Source of the DNA: Pseudodesulfovibrio tunisiensis
GTDB lineage: Bacteria > Desulfobacterota > Desulfovibrionia > Desulfovibrionales > Desulfovibrionaceae
NCBI RefSeq assembly: GCF_022809775.1
Contig: NZ_CP094380.1
Span: forward strand, 1,599,001 to 1,663,000
Direction: 5' to 3'
Length of the DNA: 64,000 bases
The notes below the pieces were generated by a model. It was not told the origin of the DNA. It saw nothing but the letters and a program-made list of their open reading frames with translations, and searched no databases. Position numbers and translations under genes: made by a program. Of the stretch, positions 9,035-19,366 are shown one piece after another (within the stretch, counting starts at the first letter, position 1; each line of letters begins with the position of its first letter).

Positions 9035-10087
9035 TCATTTGCTGTTTCTCGTGGCCGGATCCTTGACCCTGAGCCTGTCGCGCTGGGCGCGGGCAAACTC
9101 GCGCATGTCCACGACCTGATCGGTTTCGTCCACGATCTCGCTGCCCAGAATCTCCTCGAGCACGTCCTCAAGGGAAACCACCCCGGCCAGTCCGCCGTAC
9201 TCGTCGAGCACCACGAACAGATGCTGGCGGCTGCCCAGAAACTTGAGCAGCACCTTTTCCAGAGTCAGGGTCTCCAGCACGAACCGCACCTCGCGCATGA
9301 TGTCCGCCATGGTGCTGTCGCCCTTGCCGTCAGCCAGACACTCCAGAACCCGCCGTCTGCTGACCAGTCCCACGATGTCCTCGGGGTCGTCCCCATACAC
9401 CGGAACCCGGCTGTGGGGCCAGGTCGGATTCTCGGCTCTGGCCTGAGCCACGGTCATGTCCGCGGGCAGGGAAAACACCACGGTTCTCGGAGTCATGATC
9501 TGTTCCACTGTCTTGTAGTCCAGGGACAGGATGTTCCGAATGGTCTTTTCCTCGTACGCCTTGATCACGCCGGATCGCCGGGTCAGGGCGGCCACGGCCT
9601 TGATGTCCTCCTCGGTGTGGTCCGGCCCGGCATGCTTGCCGTGAAAGGCGCGGGACACCACGACAACCACGGCCACCACAGGCCGAAAGATCAGGACCAG
9701 CCACCGCAAGGGCCCCGCGAGCACGGGCGCGATCTGGTTGCGGAAGACCACGCCGAGCGTCTTGGGCAATATCTCTGTAAAGATAAGAATGATTACTGTA
9801 AAGGCAAATGTGAAAAGCCAGAGCGTTTCCTTGCCGTACAGAGCGGCCCAGGCCCAGCCCGCAACAGCGGCACCCGCGGTGTGGGCCACGGTATTCAGGG
9901 TGAGGATCGCCGTGATGGGCGCCTCGATGTCGGTTCGCAGGGCCTCGAGCGTCCTGGCCGACCGCTTGCCGCTTCTCTTGAGTTTCTCGATATCGCTCCA
10001 GGACATGGCATACAGGGCCGCCTCGGCCACGGAGCAGAACATGGAAACAAACACCGCCAGACTGACGGCAAGTACGAGTTCCAACAT
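9035..10087 (-). CDS. CNNM/DUF21 membrane protein with paired CBS domains
   Basis: 350 residues from the ATG at 10087 (MLELVLAVSL). The open frame continues further upstream, but that sequence reads like non-coding DNA antisense to the divergent gene. The DUF21/CNNM membrane domain has four helices (residues ~1-170, with VAEAALYAMSWSDIEKL and EILPKTLG). Two CBS domains follow (~residues 195-330, ending LEDVLEEILGSEIVDETD). The C-terminal CorC/HlyC domain is absent. Relatives are linked to Mg2+ or Co2+ transport. It is the first gene of the ccm transcript, 33 bp before ccmE, though a functional link is not evident. Confidence 0.85.
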   Translation of the reverse strand: MLELVLAVSLAVFVSMFCSVAEAALYAMSWSDIEKLKRSGKRSARTLEALRTDIEAPITAILTLNTVAHTAGAAVAGWAWAALYGKETLWLFTFAFTVIILIFTEILPKTLGVVFRNQIAPVLAGPLRWLVLIFRPVVAVVVVVSRAFHGKHAGPDHTEEDIKAVAALTRRSGVIKAYEEKTIRNILSLDYKTVEQIMTPRTVVFSLPADMTVAQARAENPTWPHSRVPVYGDDPEDIVGLVSRRRVLECLADGKGDSTMADIMREVRFVLETLTLEKVLLKFLGSRQHLFVVLDEYGGLAGVVSLEDVLEEILGSEIVDETDQVVDMREFARAQRDRLRVKDPATRNSK

Positions 10088-10219
10088 ATGTTTTGTTTTT
10101 CCTTGCAACAAGGCGGCCTGAAAGCCGCGTATTGAACACTCGACTCTACCAGATGCGACAGCGTGGCGCAATACGCAAGGCCCTTGACGCAAGGGGTGAT
10201 TCGCAGGCATTTTGCGCGC

Positions 10220-11233
10220 ATGAAGCATCCCGCACCAGGCAGCCCTCTCGCGGTGTTCCGGCTCGGCCACATGGGCGACGTGGTCCTGACCACGGGCGTC
10301 CTGCACCGCTGGCATGAACGATTCGGCCACACTTTCGTTGTTCTCACCCGATCCGGCAACGCGCCCCTGCTCCACGGCAACCCGGCCGTGCGCGAGGTCG
10401 TGGGTCTGGATGAATCCGTACTGCACGGCAAGGCATGGGCTACGGAATGCGCCCGGCTGGCCACGAAATACCGCAACCTCGCCCTGGTGGACCTGCACGG
10501 CACCCTGCGTTCACGCATTCTGGGCCTGCGCTGGAAGGCTCCTGTATATCGCTACCCCAAGTTCGGACTGACCCGACGGCTCTTCAACCTGACCCGGTGG
10601 GACCGCTTCCGCCTGCCGCTGGAAGCCGTGAACGTGCCCCAGCGCTATGCTCTGGCACTGGAAGCCTCGCCGCCCGACAGGACCGAAGTGCTGCCGCGAA
10701 TCTTTCCGGACAAGGCGGAAACCGAGGCAGCCGCAACCAGACTGGCGGCCATAGCCTCGGACGCGCCCCTGATCGCCCTGCACCCCTATGCAACACATCC
10801 GACCAAGGCATGGCCTCACGACCACTGGGCGAAACTGACCGGCCTGCTGGACAAGGCAGGCATGGACTGGTTTGTGGTAGGCAGGAACGAACAGCCGCTT
10901 TTCCCGAATGCTCCCCGCGACCTGACCAATGCCACGAACCTGCGCGAAACCTGTGCGCTCCTTGCCCGGGCCAATGCGCTCGTGACCAATGATTCCGGTC
11001 CCATGCACCTTGCCTCGGCAGTGGGCACGCCCGTGGCCGTGTTTTTCGGTCCCACGGCCAAGGCGTGGGGCTTCCAGCCATCCGGCCCGCGCGACATGGT
11101 GCTGGAACGCCCGCTGGACTGCCGCCCCTGTTCCCTGCACGGAGCCAGGGGCTGCGAACGCGGACTCGAATGCCTGACCTCCATCACGCCGCAGGATGCC
11201 CTTGCAGCCGTGAACACCATTCTGCAGGAATAA
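10220..11233 (+). CDS. Glycosyltransferase family 9 (heptosyltransferase-like)
   Basis: 337 residues from MKHPAPGSPLAVFRLGHMGD. The N-terminal FRLGHMGDVVLTTGVLH motif and the C-terminal VTNDSGPMHLASAVGTPVAVFFGPT motif are the donor-binding hallmarks of ADP-heptose:LPS heptosyltransferases (WaaC/WaaF/RfaQ family). The Cys-rich C-terminal segment CRPCSLHGARGCERGLECL is also common in the family. It acts on the inner face of the membrane in LPS core assembly. gmhB at 59 kb would help make its donor. An in-frame ATG at 10163 is less likely. Confidence 0.88.
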   Translation: MKHPAPGSPLAVFRLGHMGDVVLTTGVLHRWHERFGHTFVVLTRSGNAPLLHGNPAVREVVGLDESVLHGKAWATECARLATKYRNLALVDLHGTLRSRILGLRWKAPVYRYPKFGLTRRLFNLTRWDRFRLPLEAVNVPQRYALALEASPPDRTEVLPRIFPDKAETEAAATRLAAIASDAPLIALHPYATHPTKAWPHDHWAKLTGLLDKAGMDWFVVGRNEQPLFPNAPRDLTNATNLRETCALLARANALVTNDSGPMHLASAVGTPVAVFFGPTAKAWGFQPSGPRDMVLERPLDCRPCSLHGARGCERGLECLTSITPQDALAAVNTILQE

Positions 11234-11255
11234 TCAGCCAATTCCCGCATGCACA

Positions 11256-11295
11256 AAAAAACGGGCCGCCCCGAAAGGACGGCCCATTTCTTTAT
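11256..11295. terminator. Terminator after the heptosyltransferase-like gene
   Basis: GGGCCG and CGGCCC arms around CCCCGAAAGGA, with an A-run on the left and a T-rich stretch on the right. It could stop transcripts in both directions. It lies 23 bp after the stop codon, at the border of the tandem repeat array. Confidence 0.8.
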
Positions 11296-11302
11296 ATTTC
11301 TT

Positions 11303-12166
11303 ACAGAACAACGCAGCAGATTGCCGTCCCGTCCCCCGGACTGTTCCGGGATGGTGGGATGCAAGGCGCAGGAAAAGCGCAAGACCGAAGCGTATAGGCA
11401 ATACGCGAGGGTTTGCGCTTTTCGCAGCAACGCAGCAGACCGCCGTCCCACATCCGGACTGTTCCGGGATGATGGGATGCAAGGCGCAGGAAAAGCGCAA
11501 GGCCGACGCGTATAGGCAATACGCGAGGGTTTGCACTTTTCGCAGCAACGCAGCAGACCGCCGTCCCACATCCGGACTGTTCCGGGATGATGGGATGCAA
11601 GGCGCAGGAAAAGCGCAAGGCCGACGCGTATAGGCAATACGCGAGGGTTTGCACTTTTCGCAGCAACGCAGCAGACCGCCGTCCCACATCCGGACTGTTC
11701 CGGGATGATGGGATGCAAGGCGCAGGAAAAGCGCAAGGCCGACGCGTATAGGCAATACGCGAGGGTTTGCGTTTTTTGCAGCAACGCAGCAGACCGCCGT
11801 CCCACATCCGGACTGTTCCGGGATGGTGGGATGCAAGGCGCAGGAAAAGCGCAAGACCGACGCGTATAGGCAATACGCGAGGGTTTGCGCTTTTCGCAGC
11901 AACGCAGCAGACCGCCGTCCCACATCCGGACTGTTCCGGGATGGTGGGATGCAAGACGCAAGAAAAGCGCAAGACCGAAGCGTATAGGCAATACGCGAGG
12001 GTTTGCGCTTTTCGCAGCAACGCAGCAGACCGCCGTCCCACATCCGGACTGTTCCGGGATGGTGGGATGCAAGGCGCAAGAAAAGCGCAAGACCGACGCG
12101 TATAGGTAATACGCGAGGGTTTGCGCTTTTCGCAGCAACGCAGCAGACCGCCGTCCCGGGACAGTC
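11303..12166. repeat. 118-bp tandem repeat array, about 7.3 units, each a long hairpin
   Basis: Full units begin with CTGTTCCGGG at 11341, 11459, 11577, 11695, 11813, 11931 and 12049, exactly 118 bp apart. A partial unit (11303-11340) precedes them. Each unit is an imperfect palindrome: inner stem GCGTAT-AGGCA-ATACGC, middle arms AAAAGCGCAA/TTGCGCTTTT (decayed in some units), and outer arms GGGATGGTGGGAT versus GTCCCACATCC. Units differ by only a few substitutions (gatggg or gatggtggg forms, gaccgaag or ggccgacg forms). The array fills the space between two convergent genes. It keeps several frames open, but no protein is credible. Confidence 0.95.
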
Positions 12167-12170
12167 CGGG

Positions 12171-13436
12171 CTATTCGCGAATCTGGCCCTCGCCAAGCAG
12201 CACGAATTTGGCGGAGGTGAGTTCCTGCACACCCATGGGGCCATAGGCATGGAGCTTGGAAGTGGAGATGCCGATTTCCGCGCCCAGTCCGAGCTGTGCC
12301 CCGTCGTTGAACCGGGTGGTGGCGTTGGCCACGACCAGCGAGGCATCCACCTCGCGAATGAACCGCATGGCGTGCTCGTAGTTTTCGGTGAGAATGGCCT
12401 CGGTGTGGTTGGAACCATGTTCGGCAATGAAATCCATGGCCTCGTCCATGTCGCCCACCACGCGCACGGCCAGAATCAGGTCCAGAAATTCAAAGCCCCA
12501 ATCCCCGGGTTCGGCGGCTTTTGCATGTTCGCCCATCAGGGGCAGGCTTTCGGGACAGCAGCGGAAGGACACACCCTTGGGGCCGAGCGCCTCGGCCACG
12601 CGGGGCAGCAGCCTTTCGGCCACGTCCCGATGCACGAGCAGGCATTCAAGGGCATTGCAGCCGCTGGGATACTGGGTCTTGGCATTGTCCACGATGGGCA
12701 CGGCCCTGTCGATGTCCGCGGACGCGTCCGCAAACATGTGGCACACGCCCTTGTAGTGCTTGAGCACGGGCATGGACGCCTGTTCGGTCACGGCGCGGAT
12801 CAGACCTTCGCCGCCGCGAGGGATGACCACGTCGATGTACTCGTCGAGCTTGAGCATTTCGGCCACGGCCTCGCGATCCGTGGTGGGCGGCACCTGCACG
12901 GCATCGCGGGGCAGACCGGCCTGCTCAAGGGCGCGATGCATGAGGTCGGCCAGAAAACGGTTGGAGTGAAACGCCTCGGAACCGCCGCGCAGGATCACGG
13001 CGTTTCCGGCCTTGAGGCAGAGGATGCCCGCGTCCACGGTGGCGTTGGGCCGGGATTCGTAGATCATGGCCACCACGCCGAGGGGCACGCGCATCCTGCC
13101 CACCAGCATGCCGTTGGGCCGCTTCTTCATGGACTCGATTTCGCCGATGGGATCAGGCATGGCAGCCACGAAACGGCAGCCGTCCACCATGTATTTCAGC
13201 ACTTTTTCGGAAATGGTCAGCCGCTGCACGCGCGCCTTGTCCAGACCGCGCTCGGCAGCCGCGTCCAAATCCCTGCCATTGGCTACGTACACGGCCTCGG
13301 CCTCGGACTCCAGCATGTCGGCCAGAATCTCCAGCGCCCGCTGCCGGGCATTTCCCGAGGCATTGGCCAGTTCCCGCGAGGCCTTGCGCGCCTTGCGGCC
13401 CATGTCTTCCATCATTTCCCTGCAATTCATGTCCAA
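12171..13436 (-). CDS. proA: ProA, gamma-glutamyl phosphate reductase
   Basis: 421 residues, full length. It reduces gamma-glutamyl phosphate to glutamate semialdehyde with NADPH in proline synthesis. The family segments VPLGVVAMIYESRPNATVDA and LKAGNAVILRGGSEA, and the catalytic cysteine in YPSGCNALECLLVH, are intact. The C-terminal GPMGVQELTSAKFVLLGEGQIRE is typical. proB is not adjacent. The stop codon lies only 4 bp from the repeat array. Confidence 0.97.
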   Translation of the reverse strand: MDMNCREMMEDMGRKARKASRELANASGNARQRALEILADMLESEAEAVYVANGRDLDAAAERGLDKARVQRLTISEKVLKYMVDGCRFVAAMPDPIGEIESMKKRPNGMLVGRMRVPLGVVAMIYESRPNATVDAGILCLKAGNAVILRGGSEAFHSNRFLADLMHRALEQAGLPRDAVQVPPTTDREAVAEMLKLDEYIDVVIPRGGEGLIRAVTEQASMPVLKHYKGVCHMFADASADIDRAVPIVDNAKTQYPSGCNALECLLVHRDVAERLLPRVAEALGPKGVSFRCCPESLPLMGEHAKAAEPGDWGFEFLDLILAVRVVGDMDEAMDFIAEHGSNHTEAILTENYEHAMRFIREVDASLVVANATTRFNDGAQLGLGAEIGISTSKLHAYGPMGVQELTSAKFVLLGEGQIRE

Positions 13437-13787
13437 CTCCTTGAAGCACCCGCCGAATCCGCGCCCGGCAGGGCCTGCTTGGCAAAAATCGGTTTTCCGG
13501 CCGGCATGGCCGAAGAAAATTCATGGTGAATGCATCTGGCTAACCTTGGCGGGCCGAAAAAGTCAAACCGCTCGTGCACCCTGTTTTCAGGCTGAATTTT
13601 CTTTTTTGTCATATTCCCCTACCCGAAATTCCGGAACTGTGTCGCAACTTGCGAAAATCAGCCTGCGTTTGGGAAATATTCTTTGACCTTTTTTACAATT
13701 TTGCTTATCAACCATCCTTGCGCGTACATGGCCCTGAAGCCGGTGCGCAAAAGCATATTTTCAGCGTACACGGAGGACTCCCTTTCA
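13437..13787. other. 351-bp divergent intergenic region between proA and the YfgM-like gene
   Basis: AT-richer than its surroundings from about 13580 on. It holds a sigma-70-like promoter reading right (13683-13711) and a GGAGGA ribosome site at 13772-13777 for the next gene. Open frames continue through it from the left on both strands, but they have no Shine-Dalgarno support and no family resemblance. No other structure was recognised. Confidence 0.6.
13683..13711 (+). promoter_or_regulatory. Sigma-70-type promoter for the iorAB operon
   Basis: TTGACC, a 17-base spacer, then TATCAA (four of six -10 consensus positions). It sits about 75 bp ahead of the first start codon of the plus-strand operon that includes iorAB. 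Confidence 0.55.
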
Positions 13788-14438
13788 ATGGCCCAGCAAG
13801 AGACCCAATCCATCAATGTCGAAGAGCTCGAAAAGAACATGCCCACCACGGTGCAGCGCGCCTTCGAATTCGTCCTGAAATTCCGGAAACAGTTCGTCAC
13901 CGGCCTGGCCGCCATCGTGGCCCTTGGTCTGGCTGTCGGCGGATTCCAGTGGTATGACGCCCACGCCATGAACCAGACCCGGGACCAGCTCGGAGCAATC
14001 AACCTCGAAGCCGCCGGTCAGGAAAAGATCGCCAAGCTCGAGGAACTGCTCAAGCAGGCCCCTTCCGTGGCGGAATCCGCCGTGCTGCTGGAACTCGCGT
14101 CCGCCAGCATGGAGAGCCGGGACTATGCCAAGGCTGCGGAGTACTGGACCCGTCTGGCTGCGGATGCGGACACCGACACCGCTGTCATGGCGGAACTGGG
14201 CAAGGCCAAGTGCCTGCTGCTCGAAGGCAAGAATGCCGAAGCACTCGCCGTGCTGCGTCCCCTGTCCCAGTCCGCTCCCGAAAGCTTCACCGTTCCCGTG
14301 AACCGCCAGCTCGCCGAAGCCGCCGAGGCTGCCGGAGAATCCGCCGCAGCCCTTGAAGCCTACGAAAAGCTGCTCGGTCAACCCATGCCCGACAAGCAGT
14401 ACATCGAATACAAGGTATCCCAGCTCAAAGGGAAGTAA
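13788..14438 (+). CDS. YfgM-like membrane-anchored TPR protein
   Basis: 216 residues from the ATG at 13788 (MAQQETQSINVEELEKN), chosen for the GGAGGA site 10 bp upstream. An N-terminal cytoplasmic segment (~45 residues) and one membrane helix (about residues 45-62, VTGLAAIVALGLAVGGF) precede a TPR-like helical domain rich in Ala (AKAAEYWTRLAADADTDT, ALEAYEKLLGQPMP). This matches the YfgM/TPR_21 family, which works with the SecYEG/PpiD secretion machinery. It lies 24 bp ahead of iorA, so it is probably co-transcribed, though no functional link is obvious. Confidence 0.75.
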   Translation: MAQQETQSINVEELEKNMPTTVQRAFEFVLKFRKQFVTGLAAIVALGLAVGGFQWYDAHAMNQTRDQLGAINLEAAGQEKIAKLEELLKQAPSVAESAVLLELASASMESRDYAKAAEYWTRLAADADTDTAVMAELGKAKCLLLEGKNAEALAVLRPLSQSAPESFTVPVNRQLAEAAEAAGESAAALEAYEKLLGQPMPDKQYIEYKVSQLKGK

Positions 14439-14462
14439 CCCAGGAAACGGAGACTCAGACTC

Positions 14463-16304
14463 ATGCCCAATCCGCTTTTGGCCGACACTCCCGGCGAAAC
14501 GCACCTGCTCCTCGGCAACGAGGCCATCGTGCGCGGTGCCGTGGAAGCCGGAATCCAGGTGGTGACCTGCTACCCCGGAACCCCCTCTTCCGAGGTGCCG
14601 GACACGTTCTACCGTCTTTCCCCGGAAGGGAAGTACTATTTCGAATACTCGGTCAACGAGAAGGTCGCCCTCGAGGTGGCCGGTGGCGCGACCATGTGTG
14701 GCGCCATGACCCTGACCACCATGAAGCACGTCGGCGTGAACGTGGCCGCCGACCCGCTCATGACCCTGACCTACACCGGCGCGCCCGGCGGCCTCGTGCT
14801 GCTGTCCGCCGATGACCCGGGCTGTCACTCCAGCCAGAACGAACAGGACAACCGCCACTATGCGCGACTGGGCGGCATGCCCGTGCTGGAACCGGCCACG
14901 GCTCAGGAATGCAAGGACATGGCCCGCGACGGCCTGCTGCTTTCCAAAAAGCACGGCGCGCCCCTGCTCCTGCGCACCACCACCCGCGTGAACCATTTAC
15001 GCGGCCCCGTGGAGTTCGGTCCGGCGCCCGATCCGGGCAAACCCGAGGGCTTTACCCGCAATCCGTCCAAATTCGTGCCCATTCCGGCCTTTTCCCGGCC
15101 CATGCACCTGAGCCTGATCGACAGGCTGAACGCCCTGCGCGAAGAAGCCGAGCATTCCCCGTACAACACGGTTTCCGGGGAAGGTGAAATCGGCATCGTG
15201 GCCTCGGGCATCAGCCGCGCCTATCTGGCCGACGCACTGGAGAACGCGGGGCTGGCTGGCAAGGTCATGGTCCTGAATCTCGGCTTTACCCATCCTCTGC
15301 CCGAAACCCTGTGCCTCGACTTCCTCAAGTCCGTGAAGAAGGTACTGGTCGTGGAGGAACTGGAACCCCTGCTGGAAAACGACCTGCGCGTTCTGGCCCA
15401 GAAAAACGGCCTGAACCTCGAAATATCCGGCAAGGACGTGCTGCCCGAATATGGCGAATTCACGGTCACTCAGGTGGAGAACGTGGTCCGCGCCTTTGCC
15501 GGCATGGACACGGTCGAGGTCAAGGGCTGCGCCTCGGTGCAGGACCTGCCCGTCCGCGCGCCGAACCTCTGCGCAGGCTGTCCGCATCGCGGCACGTATT
15601 TCGCTGCCCGCGAGGTGTTCGGCGACGACGTGCTCTATTCCTCGGACATCGGCTGCTACACGCTGGGTCTGCTGCCGCCTCTGGCCACGGCCGACTTTCT
15701 GGTGTGCATGGGGTCCTCCATCTCCGCAGGCAGCGGCGCGGCCATGGCGTCCGACAAGCCCGTGGTGGGATTCATCGGCGACTCCACCTTCTTTCATTCC
15801 GGCATGACCGGCATTGCCAACGCAGTGTTCAACAGCCATGACATCCTGCTCGTGGTGCTGGACAACCGCACCACGGCCATGACCGGACATCAGCCCAACC
15901 CGGGCGTGGACAAGACCACGATCGGGGAAAACGACCATCCTCTGGACATCGAATCCATATGCAAGGGACTTGGCGTCACGGAAATCCGCACGGTCAATCC
16001 CTTCAACCACAAGAAGACCGTGGAAGCATTCAAGGAGCTGGGCGACATGTCCGGCGTCCGCGTGCTCATCGCTCGCGAGCCCTGCCCGCTCTATGCCCGC
16101 CGCGTGTACAAGAAGGTCGCGCCCCAGGTGGCGTACGTGGCGGATTCCTGCGTGAAGCGCGGCGACTGTCTGGAAAAGCTGGCCTGCCCCGCCTTCTACA
16201 AGAAGGAAGACGGCAAGGCCGCCATCAACCCCATCCTTTGCAACGGCTGCATGCTCTGTCTCCAGATCTGCGGTCACATCAAAGCCAAGAAAAGGGGCAA
16301 GTAA
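14463..16304 (+). CDS. iorA: IorA, indolepyruvate:ferredoxin oxidoreductase alpha subunit
   Basis: 613 residues. It oxidatively decarboxylates aryl-pyruvates from aromatic amino acids to the aryl-acetyl-CoA, reducing ferredoxin. The domain order is a pyrimidine-binding domain (GNEAIVRGAVEAGIQVVTCYPGTPSSEVPDT), a transketolase-like domain, a TPP-binding core (GDSTFFHSGMTGIANAVFN, then DNRTTAMTGHQPNPG) and a C-terminal ferredoxin domain (~residues 555-613). The last cluster motif CNGCMLCLQICG is near standard. The one before it reads CVKRGDCLEKLACP, an expanded spacing. The stop abuts iorB. Confidence 0.96.
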   Translation: MPNPLLADTPGETHLLLGNEAIVRGAVEAGIQVVTCYPGTPSSEVPDTFYRLSPEGKYYFEYSVNEKVALEVAGGATMCGAMTLTTMKHVGVNVAADPLMTLTYTGAPGGLVLLSADDPGCHSSQNEQDNRHYARLGGMPVLEPATAQECKDMARDGLLLSKKHGAPLLLRTTTRVNHLRGPVEFGPAPDPGKPEGFTRNPSKFVPIPAFSRPMHLSLIDRLNALREEAEHSPYNTVSGEGEIGIVASGISRAYLADALENAGLAGKVMVLNLGFTHPLPETLCLDFLKSVKKVLVVEELEPLLENDLRVLAQKNGLNLEISGKDVLPEYGEFTVTQVENVVRAFAGMDTVEVKGCASVQDLPVRAPNLCAGCPHRGTYFAAREVFGDDVLYSSDIGCYTLGLLPPLATADFLVCMGSSISAGSGAAMASDKPVVGFIGDSTFFHSGMTGIANAVFNSHDILLVVLDNRTTAMTGHQPNPGVDKTTIGENDHPLDIESICKGLGVTEIRTVNPFNHKKTVEAFKELGDMSGVRVLIAREPCPLYARRVYKKVAPQVAYVADSCVKRGDCLEKLACPAFYKKEDGKAAINPILCNGCMLCLQICGHIKAKKRGK

Positions 16305-16904
16305 ATGCGTGATGTGAAGCCCATTCGCATATTCATGACCGGCGTGGGCGGACAGGGCACCCTGACCGCCACAACCCTGCTGGCGAAAACCGTTCTGTCC
16401 CAGGGCCTGCCCGTGACCTCCGGCGAGATTCACGGCATGGCCCAGCGCGGCGGCGTGGTGGAATCCACGGTGCTCATCGGCTGCAAGAGTCCCAAGATCG
16501 GCCCGGGCGAAGCAGACATCCTGCTCGGCTTCGAGCCCATGGAAACCCTGCGCGCCCTGCCCTATCTGAAGCCGGGTGGCGCCGTGTTCTCCAGCACCGA
16601 ATTCATGCCGCCCCTGTCCGTGGCCATGGGCAAGCAGGAAAGCGTGACCCTCGACGAGGTCAAGGCCAAGGTGGCCGCGTGCACGGACAACGCCCACTAC
16701 CTGCCCTGCCAATCCCTGGGACTGGAAGCCGGAGCCGTGCAGAGCGGCAATGTCGCGCTTCTGGCCGCCATGTGCGCAGGCGGAGCGCTGCCCTTCGGCC
16801 CCGAAGCGCTGGAGTCGGCCATGCGGGTCAACCTCCCGGCCAAGATTCTCGACGTCAACCTCAAAGCCCTGGAGCTCGGCGTGGCGGCTGTCCGCAACGC
16901 ATAG
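16305..16904 (+). CDS. iorB: IorB, indolepyruvate:ferredoxin oxidoreductase beta subunit
   Basis: 199 residues with the gamma/beta-subunit fold of 2-oxoacid:acceptor oxidoreductases: TGVGGQGTLTATTLLAKT at residues ~12-30, then SGEIHGMAQRGGVVESTV. The ATG follows the iorA stop with no gap, so the subunits are made in equal amounts. It completes the IorAB enzyme that handles CoA-linked arylpyruvate oxidation in the cytoplasm. Confidence 0.96.
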   Translation: MRDVKPIRIFMTGVGGQGTLTATTLLAKTVLSQGLPVTSGEIHGMAQRGGVVESTVLIGCKSPKIGPGEADILLGFEPMETLRALPYLKPGGAVFSSTEFMPPLSVAMGKQESVTLDEVKAKVAACTDNAHYLPCQSLGLEAGAVQSGNVALLAAMCAGGALPFGPEALESAMRVNLPAKILDVNLKALELGVAAVRNA

Positions 16905-16910
16905 AAAATT

Positions 16911-18491
<1,581 letters not shown>

Positions 18492-18501
18492 CAGATATCA
18501 C

Positions 18502-18532
18502 CGGGGCCGCCATCAGGCGGCCCCGTTTTTTT
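18502..18532 (+). terminator. Rho-independent terminator of the iorAB-regulator operon
   Basis: GGGGCCGCC and GGCGGCCCC arms with an ATCA loop, followed by GTTTTTTT. It lies 11 bp past the regulator's stop codon. Confidence 0.93.
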
Positions 18533-18606
18533 CACTGTCCTGCCCCGGGTTTCGGCTTGCCTGAAAACCGGGACACGTCTACCCTGTCTGGTCAAGGAGA
18601 CTGCGC

Positions 18607-19269
18607 ATGAACATCGGCATACTCGGGGGCAGCTTCAACCCCGTGCATACCGGACACGTCCGCATGGGCATCGAGGTGCTCGAATCCCTGCGTCTGGACC
18701 GCGTGGACCTCATGCCCGCCAATGTGCCGCCCCACAAGGGTTTCGAGGGCATGCTGCCCTTCAGCCTGCGTCTGGAACTCGTGCGCCGGGCCGTGGAAGA
18801 CATTCCGGGACTGGGCGTGACCGCCATCGAAGGCGAACGGCCCGGCCCTTCCTATACCTACGACACCATGCGCCAGCTCACCGCCGACCACCCGCAGGAC
18901 CACTTCCACTTCCTGCTCGGCGCATCCACGTTTCTGGAACTGTGCAAATGGAATCAGGGGCTGGAAATCGTGCATTTCGTGTCCCTGACCGTGGTCAACC
19001 GCTGGGAGGCTGCGGGCGAGGTCGCAGGCTTCGTGCACGACCACTGGCCCGAGGCCGAACGGTGCGACAAGGGGGTATGGACGTTTGACGCGGGTACGGA
19101 AATCCGGGTCGTGGACATTCCCCGGCTGGACATCAAGGGCGGACATATCCGCGACAGATGGCGCGCCGGACGCAGCCTGCGTCTGCTTGTGCCGGACGGC
19201 GTGAAACGCACGCTGGACCGGGAATCCGAAATCGTGGCCGCCCACTGGGGCGAACGCGAATCGCGATAG
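18607..19269 (+). CDS. nadD: NadD, nicotinate-nucleotide adenylyltransferase
   Basis: 220 residues. It adenylates nicotinate mononucleotide in NAD synthesis. The N-terminal GGSFNPVHTGHVRMG motif is intact, and RVDLMPANVPPHK and LLGASTFLEL match the family. The second ATP-binding motif, usually ISSTxIR, reads IKGGHIRD here, a clear departure. The remainder (GRSLRLLVPDGV) is normal. A GGAG site precedes the ATG. It stands alone between a terminator and a kinase gene. Confidence 0.9.
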   Translation: MNIGILGGSFNPVHTGHVRMGIEVLESLRLDRVDLMPANVPPHKGFEGMLPFSLRLELVRRAVEDIPGLGVTAIEGERPGPSYTYDTMRQLTADHPQDHFHFLLGASTFLELCKWNQGLEIVHFVSLTVVNRWEAAGEVAGFVHDHWPEAERCDKGVWTFDAGTEIRVVDIPRLDIKGGHIRDRWRAGRSLRLLVPDGVKRTLDRESEIVAAHWGERESR

Positions 19270-19366
19270 GCATTCCCGCAAGACCTGTTGCATTCCTTGG
19301 ACAAAGGACTAAAAAACAGGTAGGCGTTATACATTCACCAAACCCAATGTTGCATTGCGGGGAACG

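Noticed and set aside
11303..12166. CRISPR array or integron attC array.
   Set aside because: Units are contiguous 118-bp copies with no variable spacers; no cas genes, no integrase and no attC core sites were seen.
10816..12427. Long minus-strand open frames running through the 118-bp repeat array.
   Set aside because: They repeat one peptide because the DNA repeats, shift frame with each 118-bp unit, and lack ribosome sites and family matches.
13683..13787. Earlier start for the YfgM-like gene.
   Set aside because: The frame is open, but that segment contains the -35/-10 promoter, and the GGAGGA site serves the ATG at 13788.
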